The notes: generated by a model not told the origin, from the sequence alone. Shown: positions 9,186 through 18,711, counted from the first letter of the stretch. The stretch: DNA of 49,470 nt from Actinomycetota bacterium (GCA_009700405.1 WLMD01000002.1:1-49470), one strand, 5' to 3'. Made by a program: numbers and translations.

Positions 9186-9615
9186 GTTCTTCGCTTTTTC
9201 TCGAACTGACTAACCAATACGGTGTCGGATCGCGCTTGTCATTGAGGGTAATTTTCACTCCTGAGCTTTCCCAAAATCGGATTGCCAGAAATGCTGCCGG
9301 GTCTGCATCTCGCCCACGAATGAGTCGCATCTTCTCGGGAGTGAGTACCTCCACGTCGCCAATAAAATTGATATCAATATGCGCTCTATCTATGAAGAGC
9401 TCCTTAGAAGTCACAGATATTCTCATTGTTATTAACTGACGAAGATAGATAAGTAGCGCACTCAAGAGCAGAAGAGAGATGAGTCCGGCTGTGTTCCCCA
9501 TGGCGGCCCACACAGATAAGGCGAAACTGAGAAAGAGGAAGTAGACAAACCCCATCAGCCATAGGGGAGGACGGATTGCCTCTGTGAAAGGAATCTCTAC
9601 TTCACGCGCGGCCAT
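9157..9615 (-). CDS. DUF3093 family membrane protein
   Basis: A 152-residue protein with two adjacent hydrophobic segments near residues 15-55 (FVYFLFLSFALSVWAAM and LISLLLLSALLIYL), followed by a soluble part with ITMRISVTSKELFI and the late DPTPYWLVSSRKSEEL, matching DUF3093. Its function is unknown. I start it at the ATG at 9615 rather than 9717 because TAGCGT lies exactly 7 bp upstream as a leaderless -10, and the longer form would run over the divergent thioesterase start. Its 3' end overlaps the DUF4193 gene by 29 bp, tail to tail. Confidence 0.85.
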   Translation of the reverse strand: MAAREVEIPFTEAIRPPLWLMGFVYFLFLSFALSVWAAMGNTAGLISLLLLSALLIYLRQLITMRISVTSKELFIDRAHIDINFIGDVEVLTPEKMRLIRGRDADPAAFLAIRFWESSGVKITLNDKRDPTPYWLVSSRKSEELKRTLYIQR

Positions 9616-9622
9616 AGGAGAG

Positions 9623-9628
9623 ACGCTA
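9623..9628 (-). promoter_or_regulatory. Leaderless-type -10 element of the DUF3093 gene
   Basis: On the minus strand TAGCGT is followed after 7 bp by ATG, with no ribosome-binding site. It decides the start of the DUF3093 gene. Confidence 0.55.
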
Positions 9629-9643
9629 CAGGATTTCATCAAG

Positions 9644-9649
9644 TAACCT
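9644..9649 (+). promoter_or_regulatory. Leaderless-type -10 element of the thioesterase-dut unit
   Basis: TAACCT lies 6 bp before the ATG at 9656. It is back to back with the divergent DUF3093 promoter. Confidence 0.55.
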
Positions 9650-9655
9650 TGCCCC

Positions 9656-10240
9656 ATGAGTCGGATTGCAAGTACTACGCCACCAGAGGGCGCGCTTGTT
9701 CCAGCACGGCATCCCAAAGCCCCTCCGATTGGCTCACAAATCCCTTCCCATTTTGGTCACTGTTTCGGGTGCGGAGATTTACATCCGACGGGATTGCACG
9801 TCATAGCTCACGCAGGTGATGCAGCAAATCTCACGGCGCAATTTACTGTGACTAAAGATCATCAAGGTGCTCCAGGCTTAGCGCATGGAGGTTTACTTTC
9901 CTTAGCCTTTGATGAAGCGCTAGGAAAACTTATGTGGCTTATTCGCGCCCCTGCAGTTACTGCTCGCTTAGAGACGGATTTTCTTAAGCCCGTCCCTATG
10001 GGCTCCACTTTGTTCATCACGGCGCAAATTACGGGCCAAGTAAATCGAAAAGTTTATACAAGCGCAGAGGGCAGATTGAATTCTGCAGATGGACCGCTTG
10101 CAGTAAAGGCATCTGCACTTTTTGTCGTTGTACCGATGGACCATTTCTTAGATAACGCTCCCAAGGAGTACCTCGAGGAGATCTCGAAAATTCCAGAGTT
10201 GTTGGCTTTCGTCGATCCTGACTTCGAGATTAATCCCTGA
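9656..10240 (+). CDS. PaaI/YbgC-like hot-dog acyl-CoA thioesterase
   Basis: A 194-residue hot-dog-fold protein, probably hydrolysing an acyl-CoA thioester. The motifs HCFGCGDLHPTGLHV, GAPGLAHGGLLSLAFDEALG (with the HGG-x-D/E arrangement typical of PaaI) and TARLETDFLKPVPMG are seen. The N-terminal 30 residues are variable. The stop and the dut start overlap (TGATG), so the two are coupled. The substrate is unknown. Confidence 0.85.
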   Translation: MSRIASTTPPEGALVPARHPKAPPIGSQIPSHFGHCFGCGDLHPTGLHVIAHAGDAANLTAQFTVTKDHQGAPGLAHGGLLSLAFDEALGKLMWLIRAPAVTARLETDFLKPVPMGSTLFITAQITGQVNRKVYTSAEGRLNSADGPLAVKASALFVVVPMDHFLDNAPKEYLEEISKIPELLAFVDPDFEINP

Positions 10241-10677
10241 TGGTCAACGTACTTATTCAACGTCTTGATCCAGGCGTTCCACTTCCAATGTACGCCAAAG
10301 GCGGAGATGCCGGCGCGGATTTGGTAACACGAATTGATGTGACACTTCAACCTGGTGAGCGCGTATTGGTGCCAACAGGAATTGCCATTGCATTGCCTGA
10401 TGGGTTTGCCGCTTTCGTACATCCCAGATCGGGGCTTGCCGTTAAGCATGGTGTTTCCATTGTGAATGCACCAGGGACTATTGATGCAGGGTTTCGTGGT
10501 GAGCTTCAAGTAATTTTGATCAACCACGATATTAAAGAGCCAATTTCATTCAAACGTGGCGACCGAATTGCGCAATTAGTTATTCAACAAGTAGAGCGAG
10601 CGGATTTTATTGAAGTAAGCGAGTTGCCAGGTTCTGGTCGCGGTACGGGTGGTTTCGGATCGACGGGGAGAGCATGA
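10240..10677 (+). CDS. dut: dUTP diphosphatase
   Basis: Hydrolyses dUTP to dUMP, keeping uracil out of DNA and feeding dTMP synthesis. All five trimeric dUTPase motifs are present: GDAGADLVT, PRSGLAVKHG, NAPGTIDAGFRGEL, GDRIAQLVI and the C-terminal GSGRGTGGFGSTGR. The length of 145 is normal. It overlaps the thioesterase upstream by 1 bp and the DUF3159 gene downstream by 4 bp. Confidence 0.97.
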   Translation: MVNVLIQRLDPGVPLPMYAKGGDAGADLVTRIDVTLQPGERVLVPTGIAIALPDGFAAFVHPRSGLAVKHGVSIVNAPGTIDAGFRGELQVILINHDIKEPISFKRGDRIAQLVIQQVERADFIEVSELPGSGRGTGGFGSTGRA

Positions 10678-11291
10678 ACGAGAGCGATCAAAGTAAAGTT
10701 ATTAATGCATTGGGAGGCAAGCGAGGGATATTGGATTCAGGATTGCCTTCGCTGGTTTTCCTTGTCGCCTTTAATATTTCTCATGACCTCAGAAGTGCGC
10801 TTTATGCAGCAGTAATAACATCTGCGCTGCTTACTCTCATTCGTTTGATTGCTCGTGACACGTTGCAGCATGTACTTTCTGGATTTATTGGTGTTGCCTT
10901 CTGCGCTTTACTCGCTAGAAAAACTGGGCATGCTGCAGATTTCTATCTTCCCGGATTGATTATCAATCTTGTATATGGATCTCTTTACGCAATCTTGAAT
11001 CTAGTTGGATTACCTTTAATTGGTTTATTGCTAGGGCCAATTCTCGGCGAAAACCTTGCCTGGCGTGCAGTCCCTGAGCGAAAGCGAGCCTACATTCGGG
11101 CTGGCTGGCTCTGGGTTCTACTCTTTGCCTCCAGATTAGTTGTTCAATACCCACTGTATAAGAGTGGAAATGTGAATGCTCTTGGCACGGCGCGTTTAAT
11201 TATGGGTTATCCATTATTTCTACTTACGGCTTGGGGAACATGGCTTTTCATCAAATCTGTTCCGACAGTGAAAATTCCTACTGCTGAATAA
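10674..11291 (+). CDS. DUF3159 family membrane protein
   Basis: A 205-residue protein with about five or six hydrophobic segments, for example SGLPSLVFLVAFN, FIGVAFCALLA, LPLIGLLLGPILG and LFLLTAWGTWLFI. Its sequence and its place between dut and the trkA pair match the actinobacterial DUF3159 family, whose function is unknown. In larger actinobacteria DUF3710 and OB-fold genes usually lie between dut and this gene; they are absent here. Its end overlaps the convergent TrkA gene by 14 bp. Confidence 0.88.
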   Translation: MNESDQSKVINALGGKRGILDSGLPSLVFLVAFNISHDLRSALYAAVITSALLTLIRLIARDTLQHVLSGFIGVAFCALLARKTGHAADFYLPGLIINLVYGSLYAILNLVGLPLIGLLLGPILGENLAWRAVPERKRAYIRAGWLWVLLFASRLVVQYPLYKSGNVNALGTARLIMGYPLFLLTAWGTWLFIKSVPTVKIPTAE

Positions 11292-11937
11292 AGCACTGCT
11301 TAAGTAGATCCTCAGCTGTTGACGATGCTACAAAAAGCAGCTCGTCACCAGCGCTAAAGACATCATGGGCCTTAGGAGAGATGACTCGGCCATCTCGAAC
11401 GATTGCCGCAAGTGAAGCATTATCAGGAAGTTGAATTTCCTCGACAGTCTTGCCAAGACATTTAGATTCATCTGGAAGAGTGAGCTCCACTAAATTGGCT
11501 TGACCCTTCTTGAATGAAAACAGTCGAACAACATCTCCGACACTTACCGCTTCTTCAACAAGAGCGGAAATGATGCGTGGTGTCGATACTGCCACGTCAA
11601 CGCCCCATGATGAATCAAATAGCCACTCATTCTTAGGATGATTAACGCGGGCAACAACACGAGGAACGCCATATTCAGTCTTAGCCAACAATGAAGCAAC
11701 GAGATTGACTTTGTCATCACCTGTTGCGGCCACAAGAACCTGACAGTTATTTAACTTGGCGCTATCAAGTGATGCGATTTCACATGCATCCGCCATGAGC
11801 CATTCAGCTTTAGGCACGCTATCTAATTTAAGGGCCTTTGGGTCGCGATCGATTAAGAGGACTTGGTGTCCATTTTCCAATAGTTCACGTGCGATGGCTC
11901 TGCCAACATTACCTGCACCAGCGATAGCAATTCTCAT
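11278..11937 (-). CDS. TrkA-type potassium uptake regulatory protein (CeoC-like)
   Basis: A 219-residue cytoplasmic protein: an N-terminal RCK_N/TrkA-N Rossmann domain (IAGAGNVGRAIARELLENGH, then LIDRD; NAD(H) or nucleotide binding) and a C-terminal TrkA-C domain from about residue 140 (LVELTLPDESKCLGKTVEEI). Such subunits gate K+ channels or transporters. It is translated after, and overlaps by 4 bp, the second TrkA gene. No channel or permease gene is adjacent. Confidence 0.9.
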   Translation of the reverse strand: MRIAIAGAGNVGRAIARELLENGHQVLLIDRDPKALKLDSVPKAEWLMADACEIASLDSAKLNNCQVLVAATGDDKVNLVASLLAKTEYGVPRVVARVNHPKNEWLFDSSWGVDVAVSTPRIISALVEEAVSVGDVVRLFSFKKGQANLVELTLPDESKCLGKTVEEIQLPDNASLAAIVRDGRVISPKAHDVFSAGDELLFVASSTAEDLLKQCFIQQ

Positions 11938-12599
11938 GATGCATCCTCAGGGGAGTGAGCCAATGCCGCTTCAACATCAGCAACGTCTTTTTCGTGAACG
12001 ATGACGTGGACAAGGTCGCCTTCTTGCAAGACGGTATGTTCATCGGGAATTAAACCTTCACCTAAGCGAGTAATAAACGCTACACGAGCTGGAGTGATAT
12101 TTTCGATACGAGTTACTGGATTACCAAACCAACTCTCATGCACATGCATTTCGCAGAGTTGAATTGTTCCACTTGCATCACGCCATTCAGAACGAGATCC
12201 TTCTGGCAATAGACGTCGTAGAATTTGATCCGTGGTCCACAGGACCGTTGCGACAGTAGGTATGCCTAAGCGTTGGTAAATCTCAGCGCGTCCAGGATCA
12301 TAGATACGGGCAACGACGTTCTTTACACCAAAAGTTTCACGAGCTACGCGAGCCGCAAGGATGTTGGAGTTATCTCCATTACTTACAGCTGCAAATGCTT
12401 GGGCATCTTTTATACCTGCTTCAATTAATGTGTCGCTATCAAAGCCGACGCCAGTAACCGCTCTGCCGATAAAGGCAGGACCTAAGCGCCTAAACGCTTC
12501 ACGATTTTGGTCGATAACTGCGACGGTATGACCAGCGGCTTCAAGATCAATAGCCAGTGATGAACCGACGCGTCCGCATCCCATGATTACGACGTGCAT
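11934..12599 (-). CDS. TrkA-type potassium uptake regulatory protein (CeoB-like)
   Basis: A 221-residue paralogue of its neighbour: MGCGRVGSSLAIDLEAAGHTVAVIDQN is the nucleotide-binding Rossmann start, VARIYDPGRAEIYQRLGI lies in the middle, and a TrkA-C domain follows. The paired arrangement beside DUF3159 and a TRAM methyltransferase is conserved in actinobacteria, where an APC-type K+ permease often lies next to it. That permease is missing here, so the partner must be encoded elsewhere or lost. The start is supported by a leaderless-type TAGGTT 6 bp upstream. Confidence 0.9.
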   Translation of the reverse strand: MHVVIMGCGRVGSSLAIDLEAAGHTVAVIDQNREAFRRLGPAFIGRAVTGVGFDSDTLIEAGIKDAQAFAAVSNGDNSNILAARVARETFGVKNVVARIYDPGRAEIYQRLGIPTVATVLWTTDQILRRLLPEGSRSEWRDASGTIQLCEMHVHESWFGNPVTRIENITPARVAFITRLGEGLIPDEHTVLQEGDLVHVIVHEKDVADVEAALAHSPEDAS

Positions 12600-12605
12600 G
12601 AGTAA

Positions 12606-12611
12606 AACCTA
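12606..12611 (-). promoter_or_regulatory. Leaderless-type -10 element of the trkA pair
   Basis: On the minus strand TAGGTT is followed after 6 bp by the ATG of the CeoB-like gene. Confidence 0.55.
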
Positions 12612-12626
12612 CACCTGATTGCCCCA

Positions 12627-12632
12627 TAGAGT
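12627..12632 (+). promoter_or_regulatory. Leaderless-type -10 element of the TRAM methyltransferase gene
   Basis: TAGAGT lies 7 bp before the ATG at 12640. This selects 12640 over the TTG at 12619, which lies upstream of the -10. Confidence 0.55.
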
Positions 12633-12639
12633 TGGCTCT

Positions 12640-13842
12640 ATGGACGCCGAACGCAGTAAACCTTTTGCCGTTGGTGAACGACATACCGTCACTGTCGAAA
12701 AAGTGGCCCACGGGGGCCATTTCATCGCTCGCCACCTCGGCCACGTTATTTTTCTTAGGCATGGGATTCCAGGAGAAGTCGTAGAGGTTGAAATCACCAG
12801 CACAGGTTCGAGTTTTGTTCGAGGCGACGTTGTGCAAGTAATTTCGGCTTCACCTGATCGCGTAGAAGCACCGTGCAAATATTCAAAACCAGGAGGATGC
12901 GGTGGTTGCGATTTCCAACATATTTCCATTTCTCGCCAACGCCAGTTAAAGGGCAATGTCATCGTGGAGCAATTTGCACGATTGGCAAAAATGGAGATTG
13001 CCGTAGAGGTCGAAGAAGTGGGCACTCCGCTTCACTGGCGAACTCGCATTTCTAGCGCCACTGATAACGAGGGACAGCTTGGGTTTTACGCCTCTCGCAC
13101 GCATTCAGTTGTGCCAGTAGAGGATTGTCTGATTGCCTCTTCTGCAGTTAAGTTTCCAGAATTAGCAAAGCGACGCTGGCCAGTTAGGTCGAGGGTAGAA
13201 ATATCTGTGAGCGGTGAAGGTTCGCGAACGATTGCAATTGCCGATGCCGGTCGTGGCTCTAAACCGAGATTAACAGAGGGACAACTGCTCTCTTTTGAGG
13301 AAATCAATTCTCACAAGTTGCAAGTAAGCCAATCTTCATTCTGGCAAAGTCACGAGTTGGCTCCGCAAGTATTGATTAGCGCCATTACTCCGCATGTTCG
13401 CGAGGGTGATCGAGTTCTAGATTTATATGGCGGCGTTGGACTTTTTGCCGCTGCACTTATTGATTGTGTTGGCGTAAAGGGACGAATCGACATTATCGAG
13501 TCGAGTTCCTCCGCGACTGCTGATGCACGCAAGAATTTCTCAGATTTCTCAAATGTAAATATTCATACAGGCGATGTAGTTCACCTCTTACCGAGAATTA
13601 GCGCGTGCGATGTGATTGTTCTTGACCCACCCAGAGAAGGCGCTGGCAAGAGCGTAATCGCTCAGATGTCGGGACTACACCCGCGTTCGATTGTTTATGT
13701 TGCGTGCGACCCAGCCGCCTTGGCTCGGGATAGCGCTTACCTACTTGAGGCTGGATACGCGCTCACGAGCCTGCGCGCTTTTGACCTTTTCCCTATGACG
13801 CACCATGTGGAGTGTGTCGCACTGTTTTCTCCTTTAAATTAG
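12640..13842 (+). CDS. TrmA/RlmD-type RNA (uracil-5-)-methyltransferase with TRAM domain
   Basis: A 400-residue SAM-dependent RNA m5U methyltransferase. An N-terminal TRAM domain (VEKVAHGGHFIARHLGHVIFLRHGIPG, residues about 17-70) is followed by Fe-S cysteines in CKYSKPGGCGGCDFQH, the SAM motif VLDLYGGVGLFAAAL, DPPREGAGK and the nucleophile segment YVACDPAALARD. It ends PMTHHVECVALF, as in the family. Whether it acts on tRNA U54 or 23S rRNA cannot be read from sequence. It is divergent from the trkA pair. Confidence 0.92.
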   Translation: MDAERSKPFAVGERHTVTVEKVAHGGHFIARHLGHVIFLRHGIPGEVVEVEITSTGSSFVRGDVVQVISASPDRVEAPCKYSKPGGCGGCDFQHISISRQRQLKGNVIVEQFARLAKMEIAVEVEEVGTPLHWRTRISSATDNEGQLGFYASRTHSVVPVEDCLIASSAVKFPELAKRRWPVRSRVEISVSGEGSRTIAIADAGRGSKPRLTEGQLLSFEEINSHKLQVSQSSFWQSHELAPQVLISAITPHVREGDRVLDLYGGVGLFAAALIDCVGVKGRIDIIESSSSATADARKNFSDFSNVNIHTGDVVHLLPRISACDVIVLDPPREGAGKSVIAQMSGLHPRSIVYVACDPAALARDSAYLLEAGYALTSLRAFDLFPMTHHVECVALFSPLN

Positions 13843-13854
13843 GGAGAAAATGAG

Positions 13855-13874
13855 GTATCTTGACGTCAAGATAC
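13855..13874. promoter_or_regulatory. Perfect 20-bp palindrome, putative operator of acnA
   Basis: GTATCTTGACGTCAAGATAC is a perfect inverted repeat without a spacer, ending 18 bp before the acnA ATG. The position over the presumed promoter suggests a repressor or activator site for a dimeric regulator. The regulator is not known from this window. Confidence 0.7.
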
Positions 13875-13892
13875 TTCAAGTTGGGGGCATTC

Positions 13893-16553
13893 ATGGCAAT
13901 TAATTCTTTTAAGTCGCAGCGTCAGATCCGAGTTAACGAAACTGACTTCGAAATCTTTGACATATCTGGAGTTGAAGGCGCCGCATCATTGCCGTTTAGT
14001 TTGAAAGTGCTTTTAGAGAATTTGTTGCGTACCGAAGACGGTGCAAATATTACTGCTGAGCATATTCGTGCCCTTGCCCAATGGGACCCATCTGCCGAAC
14101 CGGATACAGAAATTCAATTCACCCCGGCCCGTGTGATTATGCAAGATTTCACTGGTGTTCCGTGCATCGTCGATCTCGCGACAATGCGTGAAGCGATCGT
14201 CGACCTTGGGGGAGATGCAAGCAAGGTGAATCCACTTGCTCCAGCAGAGCTAGTGATTGATCACTCAGTAATTGCGGATGTTTTTGGTACAAGAGATTCG
14301 TTCGAACAGAACACCGACATTGAATATGAAAGAAATCGCGAACGCTATCGTTTCTTGCGTTGGGGTCAGGGTGCTTTCGATGAGTTTAAAGTTGTTCCAC
14401 CTGGCACCGGAATCGTCCATCAAGTAAATATTGAATTTTTGGCTCGAGTTGTTATGACTCGCGTTGTTGATGGAACTCTGCGGGCGTATCCAGACACAGT
14501 AGTTGGCACTGATTCTCACACCACAATGGTGAATGGATTAGGTGTACTTGGGTGGGGAGTCGGCGGAATTGAAGCCGAAGCCGCGCTACTTGGACAGCCA
14601 GTCTCAATGTTGATTCCACGAGTCGTCGGATTCAAACTAACAGGCCAGTTACCAGTTGGAACAACGGCAACTGACATGGCGCTGACAATTACTGAAATGC
14701 TCAGAAAGCATGGAGTCGTAGGTAAGTTCGTTGAATTCTATGGACCCGGCGTCGTTTCTGTGCCTATGGCCAACAGAGCAACAATTGGAAACATGAGTCC
14801 TGAATATGGCTCTACGTGCGCAATTTTCCCGATTGATGAAGAAACACTCAAGTACCTGCGCTTAACAGGTCGAGATGAGAATCAAGTTGATCTCGTCGAG
14901 GAGTACGCAAAAGTACAAGGTCTATGGCATGACCCTTCTTTAACTCCTCGTTTTTCAGAGCACATCGAATTAGATCTAGCCAGCGTGGTCCCATCCATCG
15001 CAGGACCAAAGCGCCCACAAGATCGCATTGCATTGAGCGCCTCTAAATCAGCGCTAGAGAAGATTCTTCCTTCTTACCTTTCAGAGAAATCTGCCTTAGC
15101 TCCAGTAGATATTCATGTAAAGAATGAAGCCACCACGGTGAAAAATGGCGATGTTGTTATTGCTTCAATCACATCATGTACAAACACTTCTAACCCATCA
15201 GTCATGATTGGCGCGGCACTACTTGCAAAGAAAGCAGTAGAAAAAGGGCTTACATCCAAGCCTTGGGTGAAAACAACGCTAGCGCCAGGATCAAAGGTTG
15301 TAACTGATTACTACGATCGTGCGGACCTTACGAAATATATGGAAGCACTTGGCTTTAACCTTGTAGGTTATGGATGCGTGACCTGCATTGGAAACTCGGG
15401 CCCGCTGCCAGTTGAAATTAGCAAAGCTGTCAACGAACATGATTTAGCGGTTACCGCAGTGCTTTCGGGAAACCGAAACTTCGAAGGACGTATTAGCCCT
15501 GATGTAAAGATGAATTATCTTGCATCTCCACCTCTTGTTGTTGCATACGCCATTGCCGGGACGATGAATCACGATTTCGAGAAGGATTCACTAGGCAACG
15601 ACAAAGAAGGCAATCCAGTATTCCTGAAGGATATTTGGCCAACAGAGGCTGAAGTTTCAGCAGTCGTTGAGTCATCTATTTCATCAGAGATGTTTACCAA
15701 AGATTACGCAAGTGTCTTTGACGGTGATCATCGATGGAAATCACTGGATACACCTACTGGAAATACTTTTGAGTGGGATTCGGAATCAACCTATGTACGC
15801 AAACCTCCGTACTTTGATGGGATGCCAGCCAATCCTGCACCCGTACAAGATATTTCTGGCGCACGAGTGATGGCCATTCTTGGAGATTCAGTAACTACTG
15901 ACCACATCTCACCTGCAGGTAATATCAAGGCAGATTCTCCAGCTGGTGCGTACTTGAGCGCCCATGGAGTAGACCGTAAAGATTTCAATTCATATGGTTC
16001 GCGACGTGGCAACCACGAAGTAATGATTCGTGGAACGTTTGCCAATATTCGTTTGAAGAATCTTCTACTTGATGGAGTTGAAGGCGGCTTCACAAAGAAT
16101 TTCTTGAATGGGGGCGTACAGGAAACTATCTATGACGCATCCATGGCTTATCAAAGTGCTGGTGTGCCGCTAGTCATTTTGGCTGGTAAAGAATATGGAT
16201 CCGGCTCATCTCGTGACTGGGCAGCAAAGGGCACTGCGTTGCTTGGTGTCCGAGTAGTTATCGCAGAATCTTTCGAACGTATTCACCGCTCTAATCTCAT
16301 TGGAATGGGTGTACTTCCATTGCAATTTAATCCAGGAGATACCGCCGCATCACTGGGTCTGACGGGCTCTGAAACCTTTAGCGTAAGCGGGATTTCTGCT
16401 TTGAATACTGGGGGCGTTCCCAAAGAGGTCACGGTGAAAGCGGATTCAATTACCTTCACTGCAAAGGTTCGCATAGATACACCAGGTGAAGCTGATTACT
16501 ATCGCCATGGCGGCATCATGCAATACGTTTTGCGTTCTTTGCTCACTCAATAA
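13893..16553 (+). CDS. acnA: Aconitate hydratase A
   Basis: Aconitase of the TCA cycle, isomerising citrate to isocitrate through cis-aconitate. The 886-residue protein has the 4Fe-4S ligands in [13 protein letters not shown] and [14 protein letters not shown], the linker, and the swivel domain with [13 protein letters not shown] and [15 protein letters not shown] start it at the ATG 13893 (MAINSFKSQ) because GGGGG lies 5 bp ahead and the family starts there; the track start at 13860 would lie inside the palindrome. It faces the fadB-like gene tail to tail, with no clear hairpin terminator between them. Confidence 0.96.
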   Translation: MAINSFKSQRQIRVNETDFEIFDISGVEGAASLPFSLKVLLENLLRTEDGANITAEHIRALAQWDPSAEPDTEIQFTPARVIMQDFTGVPCIVDLATMREAIVDLGGDASKVNPLAPAELVIDHSVIADVFGTRDSFEQNTDIEYERNRERYRFLRWGQGAFDEFKVVPPGTGIVHQVNIEFLARVVMTRVVDGTLRAYPDTVVGTDSHTTMVNGLGVLGWGVGGIEAEAALLGQPVSMLIPRVVGFKLTGQLPVGTTATDMALTITEMLRKHGVVGKFVEFYGPGVVSVPMANRATIGNMSPEYGSTCAIFPIDEETLKYLRLTGRDENQVDLVEEYAKVQGLWHDPSLTPRFSEHIELDLASVVPSIAGPKRPQDRIALSASKSALEKILPSYLSEKSALAPVDIHVKNEATTVKNGDVVIASITSCTNTSNPSVMIGAALLAKKAVEKGLTSKPWVKTTLAPGSKVVTDYYDRADLTKYMEALGFNLVGYGCVTCIGNSGPLPVEISKAVNEHDLAVTAVLSGNRNFEGRISPDVKMNYLASPPLVVAYAIAGTMNHDFEKDSLGNDKEGNPVFLKDIWPTEAEVSAVVESSISSEMFTKDYASVFDGDHRWKSLDTPTGNTFEWDSESTYVRKPPYFDGMPANPAPVQDISGARVMAILGDSVTTDHISPAGNIKADSPAGAYLSAHGVDRKDFNSYGSRRGNHEVMIRGTFANIRLKNLLLDGVEGGFTKNFLNGGVQETIYDASMAYQSAGVPLVILAGKEYGSGSSRDWAAKGTALLGVRVVIAESFERIHRSNLIGMGVLPLQFNPGDTAASLGLTGSETFSVSGISALNTGGVPKEVTVKADSITFTAKVRIDTPGEADYYRHGGIMQYVLRSLLTQ

Positions 16554-16594
16554 TTGAGTAAAGGGCCCAGCGCTCGTTAGCAGTTAGTCACCTG

Positions 16595-18709
16595 CTATAG
16601 AGGAAGGGAAGCGACTCCTTTTTCATGGAATGGCTTGCCGCATACTGCCTGACTGATTCCTTCGCGGTCTAAGTACGGCAAAATGCCGCCCAAGATCATT
16701 GGCCATCCTGCGCCGAGCAACATGCAGATATCGATTTCGGCTGGCGTGGACACGACGCCTTCATCGAGCATCATGCGTGCTTCCTCTGCCAATGCGTTAA
16801 GGGCGCGCATGCGAACTTGTTCGCTGGTAGAAGGATTCGTTCCCTTTTCCACAAGAGCAAGGGCTGCAGGGTTGGCGACATATTTACCGTCATCGCCTTT
16901 TGTGTAGAAAGTTCTTACATTCTCGGCAACAAGACGTTGCATTGTTGGTGAGATTCGGTACCTAGGACCAAGATTCTTATTGAGGATTTCTGCAACGTGC
17001 AAAGCAACTCCAGGGCCAACAAGACCTAAGAGTTCAAAGGGAGACATCGGAAGTCCAACGCTTCTCATTGCATTGTCGGCAATTTCAGGAGGAGTTCCTT
17101 CATCCATCGCGTCGGTAATTTCTCCCATGAAGCGGATGAGCAAACGATTGACAACGAATCCTGGTGAATCCTTGGTGATGACCATGGTTTTCTTAAGTTC
17201 TTTACCGATTGCTACCGCTGTTGCTGTGGTTGCATCATCTGTTGTGGAAGTGCGTGCAATTTCCAACAACGGCATGATCGCAACAGGGTTAAAGAAGTGG
17301 AAACCGATTACGCGCTCAGGGTGTTCAAGCCCTTGGGTCATAGCTTCAACGCTCAATGAAGAGGTGTTGGTTGCAATGATACATTCAGGTGAAACGATCT
17401 TTTCGAGATTCTTGAAAAGAACTTGCTTGAGGGAGAGTTCTTCAAAGATTGCCTCAATAACAAAATCTGCTGTGGCGAAAACGCTTTGATCGACTGAACC
17501 ACTTACAAGTGCAGATAGACGACGGGCGCTTTCGGCACTCATTCGTTTCTTCTCCACAAGTTTTGCGAGTTCGGCATGAACCCACGCCACACCCTTGTCG
17601 ACTCGAGCTTGATCAAGATCTGTCATGACAATCGGACATTTGAGATTACGTACCATGATGAGTGCCAATTGCGATGCCATGAGTCCAGCACCGACCACGC
17701 CTACTTTTGTGACTTTGCGGGCAAGGGCTGGCTTTGGAGCGCCCTCTACTTTCTTTCGCTTTTTCATGATGAGATTAAAGGCATACAAAGATGATCGCAA
17801 CGCGTCGCTCATTACTAGATCTGCAAGCGCAACATCTTCGGCATCAAACCCACTAGTACGCGTGGCTGTTCGTGATTGCCCTATAAGGGCAAGGGCGCGA
17901 GCCGGAGCTGCAATTTCAGCACCGCCATATTTTTTCAAGGCGGCTGCCTTACCTGTCGCCAATGCACTTTCCCATCCGGGATCGTTACTGTAATCGGCGC
18001 GTTCAATTTTTTTCGTGCCATTGAGAATCTGCGCTGCAAAAGAGATTGAACGCTCTAAGAAATCTGCCGGGTCAAAAACCGCGTCAACGACGCCGAGAAC
18101 AAGCGCATCCTTTGATTTCATCATGGTGTTGTTATTGAGTGCGTTGAGAATGATTACTTGAGTTGCTCGTTCTGGGCCAATCAATTGCGGCAGCAAGGTT
18201 GCTCCGCCCCACCCAGGTACCAGGCCAAGGAACACCTCAGGCAGTGCGGTAAAGGCTGTAGTTGCGAGGGTTCTATAGGTGCAATGAAGTCCAACTTCTA
18301 AGCCACCACCCAATGCGAGGCCGTTAATGAAGGCAAAAGTAGGAATATCACTTTCACCTAGGCGTCTAAGTACATCGTGCCCCAATTTTCCTATGGCAAG
18401 TGCTTGCTCGCGGTTAGATAGGAATGCAAGGGCAGAAAGGTCGGCACCTGCAGCAAAAATAAATGGTTTACCAGTAATGGCAATTGCCTTAGGTTTTCTT
18501 GAAAGCGCTTCAGTGATTGCCGCGTCAAGGGATTGCAATGATTGCACTCCAAAAGTATTAGGTCTGTTGTGATCTTGTCCGTTATCTAATGTGATGAGCG
18601 CGAGAGTCCCAGGACAACCAAAGGCTCCGAGATCGACATCGCGAACCAACGCATGTGTTACAACTTCTTCAGGAGCGCCATCTGGCATCTGCATCGACAC
18701 GGTGGTCAT
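16595..18709 (-). CDS. FadB/FadJ-type fusion: enoyl-CoA hydratase / 3-hydroxyacyl-CoA dehydrogenase
   Basis: A 704-residue bifunctional beta-oxidation enzyme. The N-terminal crotonase domain shows FAAGADLSAL, GLALGGGLEVGLHC (first catalytic Glu) and LPEVFLGLVPGWGG (second Glu). The NAD-binding domain begins VGVVGAGLMASQLALIM, and the dehydrogenase part has ATNTSSLSVEAM and GFHFFNPVAIMPLLEI with the catalytic His. The start is the ATG 18709, 2 bp after the thiolase stop; the 18790 track start lies inside thiolase. It forms the trifunctional beta-oxidation pair with the thiolase upstream. Confidence 0.94.
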   Translation of the reverse strand: MTTVSMQMPDGAPEEVVTHALVRDVDLGAFGCPGTLALITLDNGQDHNRPNTFGVQSLQSLDAAITEALSRKPKAIAITGKPFIFAAGADLSALAFLSNREQALAIGKLGHDVLRRLGESDIPTFAFINGLALGGGLEVGLHCTYRTLATTAFTALPEVFLGLVPGWGGATLLPQLIGPERATQVIILNALNNNTMMKSKDALVLGVVDAVFDPADFLERSISFAAQILNGTKKIERADYSNDPGWESALATGKAAALKKYGGAEIAAPARALALIGQSRTATRTSGFDAEDVALADLVMSDALRSSLYAFNLIMKKRKKVEGAPKPALARKVTKVGVVGAGLMASQLALIMVRNLKCPIVMTDLDQARVDKGVAWVHAELAKLVEKKRMSAESARRLSALVSGSVDQSVFATADFVIEAIFEELSLKQVLFKNLEKIVSPECIIATNTSSLSVEAMTQGLEHPERVIGFHFFNPVAIMPLLEIARTSTTDDATTATAVAIGKELKKTMVITKDSPGFVVNRLLIRFMGEITDAMDEGTPPEIADNAMRSVGLPMSPFELLGLVGPGVALHVAEILNKNLGPRYRISPTMQRLVAENVRTFYTKGDDGKYVANPAALALVEKGTNPSTSEQVRMRALNALAEEARMMLDEGVVSTPAEIDICMLLGAGWPMILGGILPYLDREGISQAVCGKPFHEKGVASLPL

Positions 18710-18711
18710 GA

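Noticed and set aside
10054-10527. Minus-strand ORF of 157 residues opposite the thioesterase and dut genes
   Set aside because: Both plus-strand genes carry complete family motifs; this frame has no recognisable domain and is a shadow.
16554-16594. Possible terminator between acnA and the fadB-like gene
   Set aside because: Only short GC-rich pieces such as GGGCCC are there; no stem followed by a T run.
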